A DNA stretch of 64,000 bases. Source: Pseudomonas furukawaii (GTDB taxonomy: Bacteria > Pseudomonadota > Gammaproteobacteria > Pseudomonadales > Pseudomonadaceae). This document shows, in pieces, positions 22,667 through 31,780 of the stretch (the first letter of the stretch is position 1; each line of letters opens with the position of its first letter). Location: assembly GCF_002355475.1 (NCBI RefSeq), contig NZ_AP014862.1, forward strand, positions 5,518,001-5,582,000. The letters run 5' to 3'. The position numbers and the translations under genes are program-made. The notes beneath the pieces were generated by a model, which was not told where the DNA came from, searched no databases, and saw only the letters and a list, made by a program, of their open reading frames with translations.

Positions 22667-25447
22667 GTGCATCGGCTCAGGAATGCCACAGGATTGATCG
22701 CCAGCCTGCTGCTGGTCCTTCTCTACATGCTGCCTGCCCAGGCGGCCGAAGACCGGCAATGGAGCCTTCTGCTCGATCCGGGCGCCAGCCTGCAACTGGA
22801 GGATGTTCGCGCCCAGCGGGCCCTCTCCCAGTTTTCCCCGACCCATCTCGACCAGCTCTACACCCCCGGCGGCAATAGCGCCCTGTGGCTGCACTACCGG
22901 CTGCCGCCCCACCAGCAGGAACAGCTGCTGAGGGTCTTCGCGCCCTACCTGTCCTACCTGGACCTCTACGTCCTCAAGGGCGACGAGCTGATCGCCCACC
23001 AGCGTACCGGCAGCCGCCTGCCCTACAGCGAACGGCCCCTGCCCAGCCGCGACTTCCTCCTGCCGCTGCCCCTGGCGCAGGAACCCCTGGACCTCTACCT
23101 GCGCATGGCCTCGGAACACGCCCTGCGCCCCACGCTGTCCCTGCAGCCCGCGGCCCAGATGGCCGCCGACGACAGCCGCCCGCTGCTGTTCGGGCTGATG
23201 CTCGGCGGCCTGGGCATGCTCGTCTACTACAACCTGATGCGCTTCGCCTATTCCCGGGCCCCCGTCAGCCTCTGGCTGGCCGCCGCCCAGGCCTGCCTGC
23301 TGGTCACCGGACTCAGCCTGCTGGGCATCGCCTCGCCCTGGCTGGGTGACTGGCAGGGGGCCCAGCCGCAGATCGCCAACCTCTCCATGCTGCTGGCGAT
23401 GATCTGCGCCCTGGCCTTCACCCTCAGCTTCTTCCACAAGGTCACCCCCGGCACCTGGCTGAACGGCCTGCTGCTGGGGGAAATCGTGCTCATCGGCCTG
23501 ACCGGCACCCTGCTGCTGATCGTCACCGAGCTGCAGTTCAACCAACTGGTCTACGTGCTGTCGGCCATCGCCAGCCTCAGCATGTTCAGCCTCGCCGCCC
23601 ACCACTGGCACCAGGGCTATCCTCCGGCCCGCCTCTTCACCCTGGCGCTGGGCCTGTTCTGCCTCGCCATCCTCGGCGCCCTGCCGGCGCTGTTCGGCTA
23701 CTGGCGCCTGCAGTCCGAGTGGCTGGCCTACGCCCTCCTGACCATCTGCGCCCTCAGCGGCATGCTGCTCAGCATGGCCCTGAGCGAGCGCCAGCGGCGC
23801 ATCCAGATGGAAGTCTTCCGCGCCAGCCGGGCCAAGGCCGCCAACTCCGCCGAACTCAAGGCCAAGGGCGAGTTCCTCGCCAAGATCAGCCACGAGATCC
23901 GCACCCCCATGAACGGCGTGCTGGGCATGACCGAGCTGTTGCTGGGCACGCCGCTGTCGGCCAAGCAACGGGACTACGTGCAGACCATCCACAGCTCCGG
24001 CAACGAACTGCTCACGCTGATCAACGAAATCCTCGACATCTCCAAGCTGGAGTCCGGGCAGATCGAACTGGATGACGTGCAGTTCGACCTCAACGCCCTG
24101 ATCGACGACTGCCTCGACATCTTCCGCGCCAAGGCCGAGCAGCAGCGGGTGGAGCTCATCAGCTTCATGCAGCCCCAGGTTCCCCGGGTCGTCAGCGGCG
24201 ATCCCACGCGCCTGCGGCAGATCCTCCTGAGCCTGCTGGACAACGCCTTCAAGCAGACCGACGAGGGCGAAATCCTTCTCGTCGTCGCCCTCGACAACAG
24301 TGCCAGCACGCCGCGCCTGCGCATCGCCGTGCAGGACAGCGGCCGTCCGCTGGAGGCGGCCGAGCGCGAGGCGCTGCTGAACGCCGAACTGCAGACCAGC
24401 GACTTCCTCGCCACCTCCAAGCTCGGCGGGCGCCTCGGCCTGGTGATCGCCCGCCAGCTGGTGCGCCTGATGGGGGGCGACTTCGGCATCCAGAGCGGCT
24501 CGGGGCAAGGCAGCACGCTCTGGCTCACCCTGCCCCTGGACAGCCAGTACCTGATCCGCGCCGCCGCCGACCTCGACAGCCCGCTGGAAGGCGCGCGCCT
24601 GCTGGTGGTGGACGACAACGACACCTGCCGCAAGGTGCTGCTGCAACAATGCAGCGCCTGGGGCCTGCAGGTCAGCGCCGTGCCCTCCGGCAAGGAAGCC
24701 CTGGCCCTGCTGCGCACCAAGGCGCACCTGCGGGAGTACTTCGACGTGGTCCTGCTGGACCAGGACATGCCCGGCATGACCGGCATGCAACTGGCCGCCA
24801 AGATCAAGGAAGACCCGAGCCTCAACCACGACATCCTGATCATCATGCTCACCGGCATCAGCAACGCGCCGAGCAAGATCATCGCCCGCAACGCCGGCAT
24901 CAAGCGCATCCTCGCCAAGCCGGTGGCCGGCTACACCCTGAAGACCACCCTCGCGGACGAACTGAACCAGCGCAGGGCCGGCGGTGCCTTCTCCCTGCCG
25001 GGTTCCCAGGTCAGCGAGCCGCTCCAGGTGCCCAATGACTTCCGCATCCTGGTGGCCGAAGACAACAGCATCTCCACCAAGGTCATCCGCGGCATGTTGA
25101 GCAAGCTCAACCTGGAGCCGGACACCGCCAGCAATGGCGAGGAAGCCCTCAACGCCATGAAGGCCCGGCACTACGACCTGGTATTGATGGACTGCGAGAT
25201 GCCCGTGCTCGACGGCTTCACCGCCACCGAACTGCTGCGCGCCTGGGAGCGCCAGGAACAGCGCACCCGCACCCCGGTGGTGGCCCTCACCGCCCATATC
25301 CTCAGCGAACACAAGGAACGCGCCCGCCAGGCCGGCATGGACGGCCACATGGCCAAGCCGGTGGAGCTGTCGCAATTGCGGGAACTGATCCAGTACTGGG
25401 TGGCCGACAAGGAAAGCCGCGAAGGCCAGGCGCTGCACACCCACTAG
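22667..25447 (+). CDS. retS: hybrid sensor kinase RetS
   Basis: RetS controls the switch between acute and biofilm lifestyles by binding and inhibiting GacS. The 926-residue protein has a signal peptide, a periplasmic 7TMR-DISMED2 carbohydrate-binding-like domain (about 30-150), seven membrane helices (about 175-380), a HisKA domain with His409 in '[12 protein letters not shown]', an ATPase domain and two receiver domains with Asp698 ('LLDQDMPGM') and Asp842 ('[11 protein letters not shown]'). The ATPase N-box ('[15 protein letters not shown]') and G-boxes are atypical, as is known for RetS. A GTG at 22667 preceded by AAGGGA is the chosen start; an in-frame TTG at 22625 would sit inside the promoter. 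Confidence 0.93.
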   Translation: MHRLRNATGLIASLLLVLLYMLPAQAAEDRQWSLLLDPGASLQLEDVRAQRALSQFSPTHLDQLYTPGGNSALWLHYRLPPHQQEQLLRVFAPYLSYLDLYVLKGDELIAHQRTGSRLPYSERPLPSRDFLLPLPLAQEPLDLYLRMASEHALRPTLSLQPAAQMAADDSRPLLFGLMLGGLGMLVYYNLMRFAYSRAPVSLWLAAAQACLLVTGLSLLGIASPWLGDWQGAQPQIANLSMLLAMICALAFTLSFFHKVTPGTWLNGLLLGEIVLIGLTGTLLLIVTELQFNQLVYVLSAIASLSMFSLAAHHWHQGYPPARLFTLALGLFCLAILGALPALFGYWRLQSEWLAYALLTICALSGMLLSMALSERQRRIQMEVFRASRAKAANSAELKAKGEFLAKISHEIRTPMNGVLGMTELLLGTPLSAKQRDYVQTIHSSGNELLTLINEILDISKLESGQIELDDVQFDLNALIDDCLDIFRAKAEQQRVELISFMQPQVPRVVSGDPTRLRQILLSLLDNAFKQTDEGEILLVVALDNSASTPRLRIAVQDSGRPLEAAEREALLNAELQTSDFLATSKLGGRLGLVIARQLVRLMGGDFGIQSGSGQGSTLWLTLPLDSQYLIRAAADLDSPLEGARLLVVDDNDTCRKVLLQQCSAWGLQVSAVPSGKEALALLRTKAHLREYFDVVLLDQDMPGMTGMQLAAKIKEDPSLNHDILIIMLTGISNAPSKIIARNAGIKRILAKPVAGYTLKTTLADELNQRRAGGAFSLPGSQVSEPLQVPNDFRILVAEDNSISTKVIRGMLSKLNLEPDTASNGEEALNAMKARHYDLVLMDCEMPVLDGFTATELLRAWERQEQRTRTPVVALTAHILSEHKERARQAGMDGHMAKPVELSQLRELIQYWVADKESREGQALHTH

Positions 25448-25476
25448 GCGGCGGGCCTTCGACAGCGCCCCTTCCC

Positions 25477-26553
25477 CTAGCCGAAGCGCACCGCGAAGAT
25501 CGGCGGCAGGTGCCCCGCCAGCAGGTTCCAGCTCTCCCCCTGGTCCTCGGACAGCCAGAGGTGACCGGTGGTGGACCCCATCGCCAGGCATTGGCCATCG
25601 TCGTCCACATCCAGGCCGTGGCGGTACACCAGGTCGTAGCACAGCGTCTGGGGCAGGCCCCGCTCCAGCACCTCGAAGCTGCCGCCGCCGTCCCGGGTGC
25701 GGGTCACCCGCAGGCGCTGGTCGGCCGGAACCCGGCATTCATCCTTGATCGCCGGGACGAACCAGGCGCAATCAGGGTCGGTGGGGTGCACCGCCACCGC
25801 GAAGCCGAAGGTGGAAGGCCCCGCCTCGGTGATCTCGCGCCAGTTCAGCCCGCGATCCTCGCTGGTGAAGATGCCATTGTGATGCTGCACCCAGAGCCGC
25901 TGGGGGTTCGCCGGGCAGGCCACCAGGCGGTGCGGGTCCTGGATTTCCGGCTCCTCGGCGCGCTCCGGCGGCATGTAGGCGGCGCGCATGCCCCGGGTGC
26001 GGTAGCTCCAGCTCAGGCCCTCGTCCTCGCTGTGCCAGACGCCCCCGCAGGACACCGCCAGGGTCAGGCAACGGCTGTCCCGGGGATCGACGCTGATGGA
26101 GTGGATGCCCGGCTGGTCATAGCCGCCGCCGAACCAGTGGGCCCGCTCCGGCCGCTGCCACAGGCTCTCCACCAGGGCCCAGGAGGCGCCGTGGTCCTGG
26201 GAGCGAAACAGCCCGCCGGGCAGCGTGCCCGCCCAGAGCGTGCCGGGCTGGTCGAAACCGCCGGCCTCCAGGCACCAGATCATCTCCACCGAAGGCGCAT
26301 CGTCGCCGTCCGCCGCCGGAAAGGCCGGCGCGGGCAACTCCTCCCAATGCTGGCCCCGATCCCGCGAGCGCCACAGCTTGGGGCCGAAGTGCCCCAGATG
26401 CAGCGCCGCGTAGAGCGCGCCGTCGCGCACGTCCTCCAGCACCATGCTCACCGGCTCGCCGAGGAAATCCTGGCGGGCCAGGTGCCAACCGGCGCCCTCG
26501 TCCTCGAAACGCAGCAGTCCCTTGCGGGTCGCCACATGGATGCAACGGCTCAT
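25477..26553 (-). CDS. WD40/YVTN/BNR-repeat beta-propeller protein
   Basis: The 358-residue protein has no signal peptide and is built of propeller blades carrying Asp-box (SxDxGxxW) motifs: 'SRDRGQHW', 'SQDHGASW', 'SEDEGLSW', 'SEDRGLNW', 'TRDGGGSF' and 'SEDQGESW'. Such proteins are often labelled exo-alpha-sialidase-like, but the sialidase catalytic residues are not evident and the lack of a signal peptide argues for a cytoplasmic role. A MoaD/ThiS-like gene lies 21 bases downstream... on the same side of the operon as read on the plus map, upstream of it in coordinates but after it in no transcript: the MoaD-like gene (26575-26844) is transcribed first, then this one. The function is unknown. 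Confidence 0.8.
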   Translation of the reverse strand: MSRCIHVATRKGLLRFEDEGAGWHLARQDFLGEPVSMVLEDVRDGALYAALHLGHFGPKLWRSRDRGQHWEELPAPAFPAADGDDAPSVEMIWCLEAGGFDQPGTLWAGTLPGGLFRSQDHGASWALVESLWQRPERAHWFGGGYDQPGIHSISVDPRDSRCLTLAVSCGGVWHSEDEGLSWSYRTRGMRAAYMPPERAEEPEIQDPHRLVACPANPQRLWVQHHNGIFTSEDRGLNWREITEAGPSTFGFAVAVHPTDPDCAWFVPAIKDECRVPADQRLRVTRTRDGGGSFEVLERGLPQTLCYDLVYRHGLDVDDDGQCLAMGSTTGHLWLSEDQGESWNLLAGHLPPIFAVRFG

Positions 26554-26574
26554 GGTCCCTCTCCTTGTCCCGGC

Positions 26575-26844
26575 TCAGCCGCCGGACAGCGCCTGTACCA
26601 CGAAGACTTCGCTGTCCGGCCCCAGCGGGTCGGACAGCCGCTGCCGGTCGTTCACCTGCCGGGCATCGACGAAGATCGCCACATGCCGGCGCAAGCGTCC
26701 CTGGTCATCCAGCAGATAGCTGCGCAGCCGGGGATTGGCGACGAAGGCCGCCTCCAGCGCATCCGCCACGGAGCGGGCGTCCACCGTCACCTCCGGCACT
26801 TCGAGGTGCCGCTGCAGGTTGGGGGTAAAGGCGATGCGCGCCAT
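26575..26844 (-). CDS. MoaD/ThiS-family sulfur-carrier-like protein
   Basis: The 89-residue protein ends in Gly-Gly ('VFVVQALSGG'), the hallmark of ubiquitin-fold sulfur carriers that are activated as C-terminal thiocarboxylates. The pattern 'VAIFVDARQVNDRQRLSDPL' followed by 'DSEVFVVQALSGG' matches the beta-grasp fold of MoaD and ThiS. It is not next to moaE, thiG or other cofactor genes; instead it is the first gene of a two-gene unit with the BNR-propeller gene (21-base gap). Partner and pathway are therefore unclear. Confidence 0.8.
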   Translation of the reverse strand: MARIAFTPNLQRHLEVPEVTVDARSVADALEAAFVANPRLRSYLLDDQGRLRRHVAIFVDARQVNDRQRLSDPLGPDSEVFVVQALSGG

Positions 26845-26986
26845 CGGCCGCTCCCAGGGCGATGCAACAATCCGGTGGGGAAGGTATAGCCGAGACCCGG
26901 CCCGGCGTTACACTGGCGCGCCCAACGGCGGTGCAGCCTCTACACTGAGCGAGCGGCCCGCCAGCCCCCTGAATGGATGCCCCTGC

Positions 26987-27583
26987 ATGCTCGAAAGCCT
27001 GTCCAGCCTGTACCTGAAGATGCTGGTGCTCTACAGCCCCTTCTTCGTGCTCTCCTGCTTCATCGCCCTCACCCGTGGCTACACGGTGAAGGAGCGCAAG
27101 AAGCTCGCCTGGAAGGTCGCCCTCGGCACCCTGGTGGCCAGCGCCCTGCTCTACCTCTTCGGCCAGGCCATCTTCAACGTCTTCGGCATCACCATCGATG
27201 CCTTCCGCATCGGCGCCGGCACCGTGCTGTTCATCTCCGCCCTCGGCATGGCCCAGGGCAAGCCGGCGGTGCAGGCCGACAACGTCCAGCAGGACGTCAC
27301 CATAGTGCCGCTGACCATCCCCCTCACCGTCGGCCCCGGCACCATCGGCGCCATGCTGGTGATGGGCGCCGGCCACGTGCACTGGGACGACAAGCTCACC
27401 GCGCTGGCCGCCATCGCCATCGCCTCGGTGACCGTGGGCGCCATCCTCTACCTCTCCGACCGCATCGAGCGCATCCTCGGCGACCAGGGCCTGCAGATCG
27501 TCAGCCGCCTCATGGGCCTCTTCGTCTGCGCCCTGGCGGCGCAGATCATCTTCACCGGCGTGAAGAACTACCTGGTGCCCTGA
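26987..27583 (+). CDS. MarC family integral membrane protein
   Basis: The 198-residue protein has six predicted membrane helices and the MarC-family segments 'FFVLSCFIALTRGYT', 'FGITIDAFRIGAG' and 'IPLTVGPGTIGAM'. Early links of MarC to multiple antibiotic resistance were not confirmed, and its function is open. The start at 26987 was chosen because it begins with the short 'MLESLSSLYLKMLVLYSPFF' leading into helix 1; longer in-frame starts run into the promoter region of the MoaD-like gene. Confidence 0.85.
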   Translation: MLESLSSLYLKMLVLYSPFFVLSCFIALTRGYTVKERKKLAWKVALGTLVASALLYLFGQAIFNVFGITIDAFRIGAGTVLFISALGMAQGKPAVQADNVQQDVTIVPLTIPLTVGPGTIGAMLVMGAGHVHWDDKLTALAAIAIASVTVGAILYLSDRIERILGDQGLQIVSRLMGLFVCALAAQIIFTGVKNYLVP

Positions 27584-27604
27584 CCCCAGGCGCCGCCGGT
27601 AGCT

Positions 27605-27670
27605 CCGCAGGATGGGCCGAGGCACGAAACCCATGCGGGCCATGGCTGATGGGCGCACCATCGGCATGCA
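27605..27670. repeat. degenerate GTAGGATGGGT-type repeat
   Basis: The sequence AGGATGGGCCG ... AAACCCATGC ... GATGGGCGCACCATC resembles, in decayed form, the palindrome seen intact at 38365-38444. It occupies the gap between marC and the promoter of the allophanate hydrolase gene. Confidence 0.45.
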
Positions 27671-27767
27671 CGGCGGTCCCCACTGCGGTGCACCGCCCAC
27701 CGCCGCAAGGCCCGGCCGCAGCGCCATGAACCGCCTGAACGCCCGGAAACAGGGGTGTTCTGAAAAC

Positions 27768-27783
27768 TGGCACCATCGTTGCT
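27768..27783 (+). promoter_or_regulatory. sigma-54 promoter of the allophanate hydrolase gene
   Basis: TGGCACCATCGTTGCT matches the sigma-54 consensus TGGCACG-N4-TTGCW with one mismatch and the required 10 bases between GG (-24) and GC (-12). Transcription would start near 27793, about 30 bases before the ATG at 27824. This type of promoter needs an activator such as NtrC, which fits a nitrogen-release enzyme. Confidence 0.7.
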
Positions 27784-27796
27784 CGGGTGATTCCAA

Positions 27797-27808
27797 CTTG
27801 GATACAAG
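27797..27808 (+). promoter_or_regulatory. candidate GntR-family operator
   Basis: CTTG-GATA-CAAG is a short palindrome lying just downstream of the predicted sigma-54 start site, similar in style to TTGTATACAA sites bound by FadR/VanR-type GntR regulators. The GntR gene encoded after atzF is the obvious candidate to bind it. Position suggests repression by blocking early transcription. Confidence 0.4.
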
Positions 27809-27823
27809 ATGGAACCCCAGAGC

Positions 27824-29623
27824 ATGTCCGACGCCCCCATCGCCTTCACCCTGGCCGACTGGCGACAGGCCTACCGCGAGCCGTTGAACCCCGCCGACCT
27901 GCTGCACGCCCTGCGCCAGCGGCTGTCGCTCGAGGACAACGCCTGGATCAGCCTGGCCAGCGCCGAACAGCTCGACGCCCAACTGGCCGAACTGGCCGCG
28001 CGCCTCGACGCCGTGGACGGCCAGCGGGACCGCCTGCCGCTCTACGGCGTGCCCTTCGCCATCAAGGACAACATCGACGCCGCCGGCTGGTCCACCACCG
28101 CCGCCTGCCCCGACTTCGCCTACGAGGCCAGGGCGGACGCCACCGTGGTCGCCCGCCTGAGGGCCGCCGGCGCCATCCTCATCGGCAAGACCAACCTCGA
28201 CCAGTTCGCCACCGGTCTGGTGGGCACCCGCTCGCCCTATGGCGCGGTGCCCAACAGCTTCAACCCGGATTACATCAGCGGCGGCTCCAGCTCCGGCTCC
28301 GCCAGCGTCGTGGCCCGGGGCCTGGTGCCCTTTTCCCTCGGCACCGATACCGCCGGTTCCGGCCGGGTGCCGGCGGGCTTCAACAACATCGTCGGGCTCA
28401 AGCCCACCAAGGGCTGGCTGCCCAACACCGGGCTGGTGCCGGCCTGCCGCAGCCTCGACTGCATCTCGGTGTTCGCCCTGACCGTCAGCGATGCCCTGGT
28501 CGTGGCCAACATCGCCGGTGGCTATGACGCCGCCGACGCCTACAGCCGCCAGAACCCGAACAGCGCCAAGGTCGGCATGCCGGCCAAGCCGCGCCTGGCG
28601 GTGCCGGCCAACCCCGAGTTCTTCGGCGACAGCCGGAACCAGGCCGTCTACGAGACGGCGCTGGGCAGATTGCGCGAACTGGGTGCCGAACTGGAGGAGA
28701 TCGACTTCGCGCCCTTCCGGCAACTGGCCGAACAGCTCTACTACGGCCCCTGGGTCGCCGAGCGCAGCGTCGCCGTGGAAGACGTGCCCCCTGAAGCGAT
28801 CAACCCGGTGGTGCGCGGCATCGTCGAGAACGGGCACAAGTACAGCGCCTGTGATGCCTACAAGGCCGAATACATCCGCGCCGAACTGAGCCGCCGCATC
28901 AACGATGCCCTGGCCGGCTTCGACGCCCTGGTGGTGCCCACCTCGCCCACCCTGCGCACCCTGGCGGAAATGGACGCCGAACCGGTGCTGTTCAACAGCC
29001 AGTTCGGCACCTACACCAACTTCACCAACCTCGCCGACCTCTCCGCCCTGGCCCTGCCCGCCGGCTTCCGCGCCGATGGCCTGCCGGCCGGCATCACCCT
29101 GATCGCCCCCGCCTGGCACGACAGCGCCCTGGCGGCCCTGGGCCAGCGCTGGCAAGAGGCCCTGGCCCTGCCCCTGGGCGCCACCGGCCGCCCCCTGCCG
29201 TCCCAGGCGACGAACCCGGCGCCGGCCCCCGGCAGCGTGCGGGTCGCCGTGGTGGGCGCCCACCTCAGCGGCATGCCGCTGAACTTCCAGCTCACTAGCC
29301 GCGATGCCGTGCTGGTGGAACAGACCACCAGCGCCGCCCAATACCGCCTCTATGCCCTCCCCGGCACCCTGCCGCCCAAGCCGGGCCTGGCACGGGTGGC
29401 GGAAGACGGCGCCGAGATCATCGTCGAGCTCTGGGATATCCCCCAGGCGCGCTTCGGCGAATTCGTCGCGGAAATCCCGCCACCGCTGGGCATCGGCAAC
29501 CTGCAACTGGCCGACGGTCGCTGGGTGAAGGGCTTCATCTGCGAGCCCTACGCCCTGGACGGCGCCCGCGACATCACCGGCTTCGGCGGCTGGCGCGCCT
29601 TCATCGCCAGCCAGGCGCGCTGA
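27824..29623 (+). CDS. atzF: allophanate hydrolase
   Basis: The enzyme splits allophanate into ammonium and CO2. The 599-residue protein has an amidase-signature domain (to about residue 455) with the catalytic Lys81 in 'FAIKDNID', the cis-Ser in 'SGGSSSGSA' (152-160) and the nucleophile Ser179 in 'GTDTAGSGRVPAGFNN', followed by the C-terminal domain typical of AtzF. The start is uncertain: ATG 27824 gives 'MSDAPIAFTL', ATG 27809 adds five residues and lies against the operator. A urea carboxylase gene, the usual partner, is not in the window; gntR follows three bases later and the urea transporter after that. Substrate could come from urea carboxylase, biuret or guanidine routes elsewhere. 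Confidence 0.92.
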   Translation: MSDAPIAFTLADWRQAYREPLNPADLLHALRQRLSLEDNAWISLASAEQLDAQLAELAARLDAVDGQRDRLPLYGVPFAIKDNIDAAGWSTTAACPDFAYEARADATVVARLRAAGAILIGKTNLDQFATGLVGTRSPYGAVPNSFNPDYISGGSSSGSASVVARGLVPFSLGTDTAGSGRVPAGFNNIVGLKPTKGWLPNTGLVPACRSLDCISVFALTVSDALVVANIAGGYDAADAYSRQNPNSAKVGMPAKPRLAVPANPEFFGDSRNQAVYETALGRLRELGAELEEIDFAPFRQLAEQLYYGPWVAERSVAVEDVPPEAINPVVRGIVENGHKYSACDAYKAEYIRAELSRRINDALAGFDALVVPTSPTLRTLAEMDAEPVLFNSQFGTYTNFTNLADLSALALPAGFRADGLPAGITLIAPAWHDSALAALGQRWQEALALPLGATGRPLPSQATNPAPAPGSVRVAVVGAHLSGMPLNFQLTSRDAVLVEQTTSAAQYRLYALPGTLPPKPGLARVAEDGAEIIVELWDIPQARFGEFVAEIPPPLGIGNLQLADGRWVKGFICEPYALDGARDITGFGGWRAFIASQAR

Positions 29624-29626
29624 CGC

Positions 29627-30334
29627 ATGACATCGGCCAGCGCCAGGAAAGGGCGCCCCGAAAGCCTGTCGAGCAGCATCTACGCCCGGCTCAAGGCCGA
29701 TATCGGCGAGTTCCGCCTGCTCCCCGGGGACCGCTTCAGCGAAGGCGAACTGGCCGAACGCATGGCCGCCAGCCGCACCCCGGTGCGCCAGGCCCTGCAC
29801 CGCCTGGAGCGCGAGGGCTACCTGGAGGTGCGCTTCCGCAGTGGCTGGCAGGTGAAGGCATTCGACTTCGAGCATTTCGAAGAGCTCTACGAGCTGCGCA
29901 TCGTCCTCGAACTGGAGGCCGTGCGCCGGCTCTGCCAGCGCCCCGCGACGGATCAGCCGGACGCACTGGACCGACTCGCGCGCACCTGGGTGGTGCGGGA
30001 GCGCCTGAACGATGGCCCGGAAGTCTCGCGCCTGGACGAGGCCTTCCACTGCCAACTGGTGGAAGCGGCGGGCAACCGGGAAATGGCCCGTATCCACCGC
30101 GAAGTCAGCGAAAAGATCCGCATCATCCGCCGCCTGGACTTCACCCAGGCCCCGCGCATCGAGGCCACCTATGCCGAGCACGGGGCGATTCTCCAGGCGA
30201 TCGCCGATCGAAACCGCGAAGAGGCACAGCATTTGCTGAAGACCCACATCGAAGTCAGCAAGGCTGAAGTACGCAAGATCACCCTGCACATGTTGCACAG
30301 CGCTCGGCAACGTCCGCAGCCCGACCAAGGGTGA
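29627..30334 (+). CDS. GntR-family (FCD) transcriptional regulator
   Basis: The 235-residue protein has an N-terminal winged helix-turn-helix ('FSEGELAERMAASRTPVRQALHRLEREG', split near residue 45) and a C-terminal all-helical FCD ligand domain (about 85-225) with the conserved 'LRIVLELEAVRRL', 'DEAFHCQLVEAAGN' and 'EHGAILQAIADRN' segments holding metal/ligand-binding His and Asp residues. It starts three bases after the atzF stop, so it is co-transcribed with it and probably regulates it, perhaps through the palindrome at 27797. The ligand is unknown. Confidence 0.88.
   Translation: MTSASARKGRPESLSSSIYARLKADIGEFRLLPGDRFSEGELAERMAASRTPVRQALHRLEREGYLEVRFRSGWQVKAFDFEHFEELYELRIVLELEAVRRLCQRPATDQPDALDRLARTWVVRERLNDGPEVSRLDEAFHCQLVEAAGNREMARIHREVSEKIRIIRRLDFTQAPRIEATYAEHGAILQAIADRNREEAQHLLKTHIEVSKAEVRKITLHMLHSARQRPQPDQG
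30222..30237 (+). promoter_or_regulatory. possible sigma-54 promoter for urtA inside gntR
   Basis: AGGCACAGCATTTGCT keeps GGCAC, TTGCT and the exact 10-base GG-to-GC spacing of sigma-54 promoters. It lies in the 3' part of gntR, about 170 bases upstream of the urtA ATG. No equally good promoter is seen in the 85 bases between gntR and urtA. Confidence 0.42.
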
Positions 30335-30419
30335 CGTGGAAGACCCTTTGAACACTGCCCCAAGAACAATCACCGAACGCAGTCAATTCAAGAAGCTGGA
30401 CCAGAACGGAGATCGCCCA

Positions 30420-31685
30420 ATGCAACGTCGCAGCCTGATCAAGGCCTTCACCCTTTCCGCATCCATTGCCGCCATGGGCATGTCCTGGACCCTCCAGGCG
30501 GCCGAGACCATCAAGGTCGGCATCCTGCATTCGCTGTCCGGCACCATGGCCATCTCCGAGACCTCCCTCAAGGACATGGCCCTGATGACCATCGACGAGA
30601 TCAACGCCAAGGGCGGGGTCAACGGCAAGCAACTCGAACCCGTGGTGGTGGACCCGGCCTCCAACTGGCCGCTGTTCGCCGAGAAGGCCCGCCAGTTGCT
30701 GACCCAGGACAAGGTCGATGTGGTCTTCGGCTGCTGGACCTCGGTGTCCCGCAAGTCCGTGCTGCCGGTGTTCGAGGAGCTCAACGGCCTGCTCTTCTAC
30801 CCGGTGCAGTACGAGGGCGAGGAGCTTTCCCCCAACGTCTTCTACACCGGCGCCGCGCCGAACCAGCAGGCCATCCCGGCGGTGGAATACCTGATGAGCG
30901 AGGACGGCGGCAGCGCCAAGCGCTTCTTCCTGCTGGGCACCGACTACGTCTACCCGCGCACCACCAACAAGATCCTGCGCAGCTTCCTGCACAGCAAGGG
31001 CGTCGCCGACAAGGACATCGAGGAGGTCTACACCCCCTTCGGCCACAGCGACTACCAGACCATAGTCGCCAACATCAAGAAGTTCTCCGCCGGCGGCAAG
31101 ACCGCGGTGATCTCCACCGTCAACGGCGACTCCAACGTGCCCTTCTACAAGGAACTGGCCAACCAGGGCCTGGAAGCCACCGACGTGCCGGTGGTGGCCT
31201 TCTCCGTGGGCGAGGAAGAACTGCGCGGCATCGACACCAAGCCGCTGGTGGGCCACCTGGCCGCCTGGAACTACTTCGAGTCGGTGGATAACCCGGTCAA
31301 CGGCAAGTTCGTCGAGCAGTGGAAGGCCTACGCCAAGGCCAAGAACCTGCCCAACTACCAGACCGCCGTGACCAACGACCCCATGGAAGCCACCTACGTC
31401 GGCATCCACATGTGGGCCCAGGCCGTCGAGAAGGCCGGCACCACCGACGTCGACAAGGTGCGCGAGGCCCTGGCCGGCCAGACCTTCGCCGCGCCGTCGG
31501 GCTACACCCTGACCATGGACAAGACCAACCACCACCTGCACAAGCCGGTGATGATCGGCGAGATCCAGGAAGACGGTCAGTTCTCGGTGGTCTGGCAGAC
31601 CGAAGGCCCCCTGCGCGCCCAGCCCTGGAGCCCCTTCATCCCCGGCAACGACAAGAAGCCGGACTACGCGGTGAAGACGAACTGA
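30420..31685 (+). CDS. urtA: urea ABC transporter, substrate-binding protein
   Basis: UrtA captures urea in the periplasm for the UrtBCDE importer. The 421-residue protein has an N-terminal signal with a twin-arginine ('MQRRSLIKAF') and cleavage near 'LQAAETIK', then a type I periplasmic binding fold with the UrtA-type 'GILHSLSGTMAISE', 'GCWTSVSRKSVLPVFEE' and 'YEGEELSPNVFYTG'. ATG 30420 follows AACGGAGA; an upstream in-frame start at 30336 would bury the signal peptide. Confidence 0.94.
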   Translation: MQRRSLIKAFTLSASIAAMGMSWTLQAAETIKVGILHSLSGTMAISETSLKDMALMTIDEINAKGGVNGKQLEPVVVDPASNWPLFAEKARQLLTQDKVDVVFGCWTSVSRKSVLPVFEELNGLLFYPVQYEGEELSPNVFYTGAAPNQQAIPAVEYLMSEDGGSAKRFFLLGTDYVYPRTTNKILRSFLHSKGVADKDIEEVYTPFGHSDYQTIVANIKKFSAGGKTAVISTVNGDSNVPFYKELANQGLEATDVPVVAFSVGEEELRGIDTKPLVGHLAAWNYFESVDNPVNGKFVEQWKAYAKAKNLPNYQTAVTNDPMEATYVGIHMWAQAVEKAGTTDVDKVREALAGQTFAAPSGYTLTMDKTNHHLHKPVMIGEIQEDGQFSVVWQTEGPLRAQPWSPFIPGNDKKPDYAVKTN

Positions 31686-31712
31686 GCTGGATCAGGACAC
31701 CCTCACCCTCAG

Positions 31713-31735
31713 CCCCTCTCCCGAAGGGAGAGGGG
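31713..31735. repeat. CCCTCTCCC-type palindrome, copy 2
   Basis: Perfect 10-base stem (31713-31722 with 31726-31735), three-base loop, 27 bases after the urtA stop. With the next copy it gives the urtA-urtB spacer two strong hairpins. Confidence 0.8.
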
Positions 31736-31780
31736 AACCGTTCGGAGTCACGGGGAAGCTCGGTGTCCGACGCCACGTCA

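Noticed and set aside
22604-25738. Long minus-strand open frame opposite retS
   Set aside because: Same antisense effect of high GC; retS has intact phospho-acceptor motifs in the plus frame.
26705-30373. Open frame of over 1200 codons on the minus strand opposite marC, atzF and gntR
   Set aside because: Low-complexity translation without any domain; the plus-strand genes have catalytic motifs, starts and promoters.
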